Shown here in pieces: positions 62,911 to 64,000 of a DNA stretch of 64,000 nucleotides. Under the pieces are notes generated by a model. It did not search any database. It saw nothing but the letters and a program-made list of their open reading frames with translations, and was not told the origin of the DNA. A program made the translations under genes and the position numbers. The first letter of the stretch is position 1, and each line of letters begins with the position of its first letter. The stretch is from Flavobacteriales bacterium (GTDB lineage Bacteria; Bacteroidota; Bacteroidia; Flavobacteriales_F; PHOS-HE28): contig JADJOI010000003.1 of the NCBI GenBank assembly GCA_016713875.1, forward strand, positions 1,302,001 through 1,366,000, written 5' to 3'.

Positions 62911-64000
62911 ATGGCCCACGCCCATCCCTACACCGTGGACCCAGCCCGCCTGGACGGTGTGGTGGAAGAGCCCTTGTTCGCGGCGGTGGCCGCGGAGGCC
63001 GCGGCGCAGGGCATCCCGGCCTTCGCCATCGGGGGCTACGTGCGCGACCGGCTCATCGGCCGGCCCTGCAAGGACATCGACTTCGTGGTGGAGGGTGACG
63101 GCATCGCGTTCGCGGAGGCCGTGGCGCGACGCACCGGGGCCGGCGAGGTGCACGTGTTCCGCAACTTCGGCACGGCCATGTTCATGCAGGGCGACCTCCA
63201 GGTGGAGTTCGTCGGCGCCCGGCGCGAGAGCTACAGCCGCAACAGCCGCAAGCCCGACGTGGAACCGGGCACCATCAAGGACGACCAGGAGCGGCGCGAC
63301 TTCACCATCAATGCCCTGGCGATCTCCTTGAACGCCGGCAGCCTGGGTGCGCTCGTGGACCCCTTCGGCGGACTGCTGCACCTGGACCAGGGGCTGATCC
63401 GCACCCCGCTGGACCCTGACATCACCTTCAGCGACGACCCCCTGCGCATGCTCCGGGCGGTGCGCTTCGCCAACCAGCTCGGCTTCGTCATCGACCCGGA
63501 CACCTTCGCGGCCATCGGGCGCAACGCCCAGCGGCTGGAGATCATCAGCGCGGAGCGCATCCACACCGAGCTCAACAAGATCCTCGGCTGCCGCAGGCCC
63601 AGCGTCGGCTTCAACCTGATGCGCGACAGCGGGCTGCTCCAGCAGTTCTTCCCGGAGTTCGTGGCCCTGAGCGGCGCCGAGGAGAAGTACGGCATCGGGC
63701 ACAAGGACAATTTCCACCACACCCTGCAGGTGCTGGACAACGTGTGCGCCGAGAGCGATGACCTGTGGCTGCGCTGGGGCGCGGTGATGCACGACATCGC
63801 CAAACCCCTCACCAAGCGCTTCGTGCCCGGCCAGGGCTGGACCTTCCACGGCCACGAGGACAAGGGTGCGCGCATGGTGCCACGCATCTTCCGCCGCCTG
63901 AAGCTGCCGCTGGACGACAAGATGAAGCTCGTGCAGAAGCTCGTCGCCCTGCACCTGCGCCCGATCGCCCTCACCAAGGAGGAGGTGACCGACAGTGCCG
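62911..64000 (+). CDS. CCA-adding enzyme / poly(A) polymerase family, 3'-truncated
   Basis: The frame is open to the right edge, so the C-terminus is missing; 363 complete codons are visible. The nucleotidyltransferase domain has [20 protein letters not shown] (metal-binding Asp pair), the [11 protein letters not shown] motif and [13 protein letters not shown]. An HD domain follows ([29 protein letters not shown]). It probably adds or repairs the tRNA 3' CCA end. It marks the return to core genes after the respiratory island. Confidence 0.92.
   Translation, partial: MAHAHPYTVDPARLDGVVEEPLFAAVAAEAAAQGIPAFAIGGYVRDRLIGRPCKDIDFVVEGDGIAFAEAVARRTGAGEVHVFRNFGTAMFMQGDLQVEFVGARRESYSRNSRKPDVEPGTIKDDQERRDFTINALAISLNAGSLGALVDPFGGLLHLDQGLIRTPLDPDITFSDDPLRMLRAVRFANQLGFVIDPDTFAAIGRNAQRLEIISAERIHTELNKILGCRRPSVGFNLMRDSGLLQQFFPEFVALSGAEEKYGIGHKDNFHHTLQVLDNVCAESDDLWLRWGAVMHDIAKPLTKRFVPGQGWTFHGHEDKGARMVPRIFRRLKLPLDDKMKLVQKLVALHLRPIALTKEEVTDSA

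Overview
The window reads as a chromosomal piece of a GC-rich member of the Bacteroidota, most like the high-GC Flavobacteriales found in wastewater and nitrogen-cycling metagenomes. The evidence is two secreted proteins with type IX secretion (T9SS) C-terminal sorting domains, Bacteroidota-type -7 promoter boxes (TAnnTTTG) just ahead of genes, a DUF5777 beta-barrel protein, a Sec-type (clade II) NosZ, and almost no Shine-Dalgarno sites. No rRNA, tRNA or CRISPR array was seen.

Housekeeping genes lie at both edges: a CDGSH protein, arylamine N-acetyltransferase, DedA and aroE on the left, and a CCA-adding enzyme on the right. Nearly everything between is one respiratory nitrogen-oxide supercluster. 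From left to right: an Rrf2 regulator; norCB with an unusual active site, divergent from a T9SS multicopper oxidase followed by ric and a small secreted protein; a MarR/thioredoxin-like pair; a five-gene operon (lysyl-oxidase-like T9SS protein, NapH-like/TPR fusion, two cytochromes c, DUF5777 barrel); a Crp/Fnr regulator; moaA with a hemerythrin gene; an outer-membrane barrel and three NarK-type transporter genes, one broken; an NnrS-like protein and the molybdenum-cofactor operon (modE-like, TSUP, moaD, moeB, moaE, moaCB); a diheme cytochrome c and narGHJI; DUF302 and a broken osmC; an operon of a nitronate-monooxygenase-like protein, tyrosine phenol-lyase and tryptophanase; a second copy of the small secreted protein; a qNOR-like gene; nadBA; class II ribonucleotide reductase; and a nos operon (cytochrome c, nosZ, membrane protein, nosL, nosD, nosF, nosY, broken copD, fasciclin).

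Together these genes cover nitrate import and reduction to nitrite (with Moco supply), NO handling, and N2O reduction to N2. No nirS, nirK or nrfA is visible, so NO must come from a nitrite reductase elsewhere or from outside the cell. The most striking gene is the qNOR-like protein at 46348-48684. It carries the substitutions reported for nitric oxide dismutase (NOD): FeB histidine to Asn, active-site Glu to Gln, and loss of the quinol-site residues. It may therefore split NO into N2 and O2.

A second signal links the island. Eleven palindromes of the form TGAY-N4-RTCA lie in promoter regions of nor, nod, nar, narK, nos, Moco, class II RNR, T9SS and tryptophanase/TPL genes. In nearly every case a -7-like element sits 33 bp from the palindrome centre, which is class II Crp/Fnr spacing. 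The Crp/Fnr gene inside the island is the natural candidate regulator. Three genes (narK, osmC, copD) are interrupted by a single stop codon or frameshift, which may be real decay or consensus errors.
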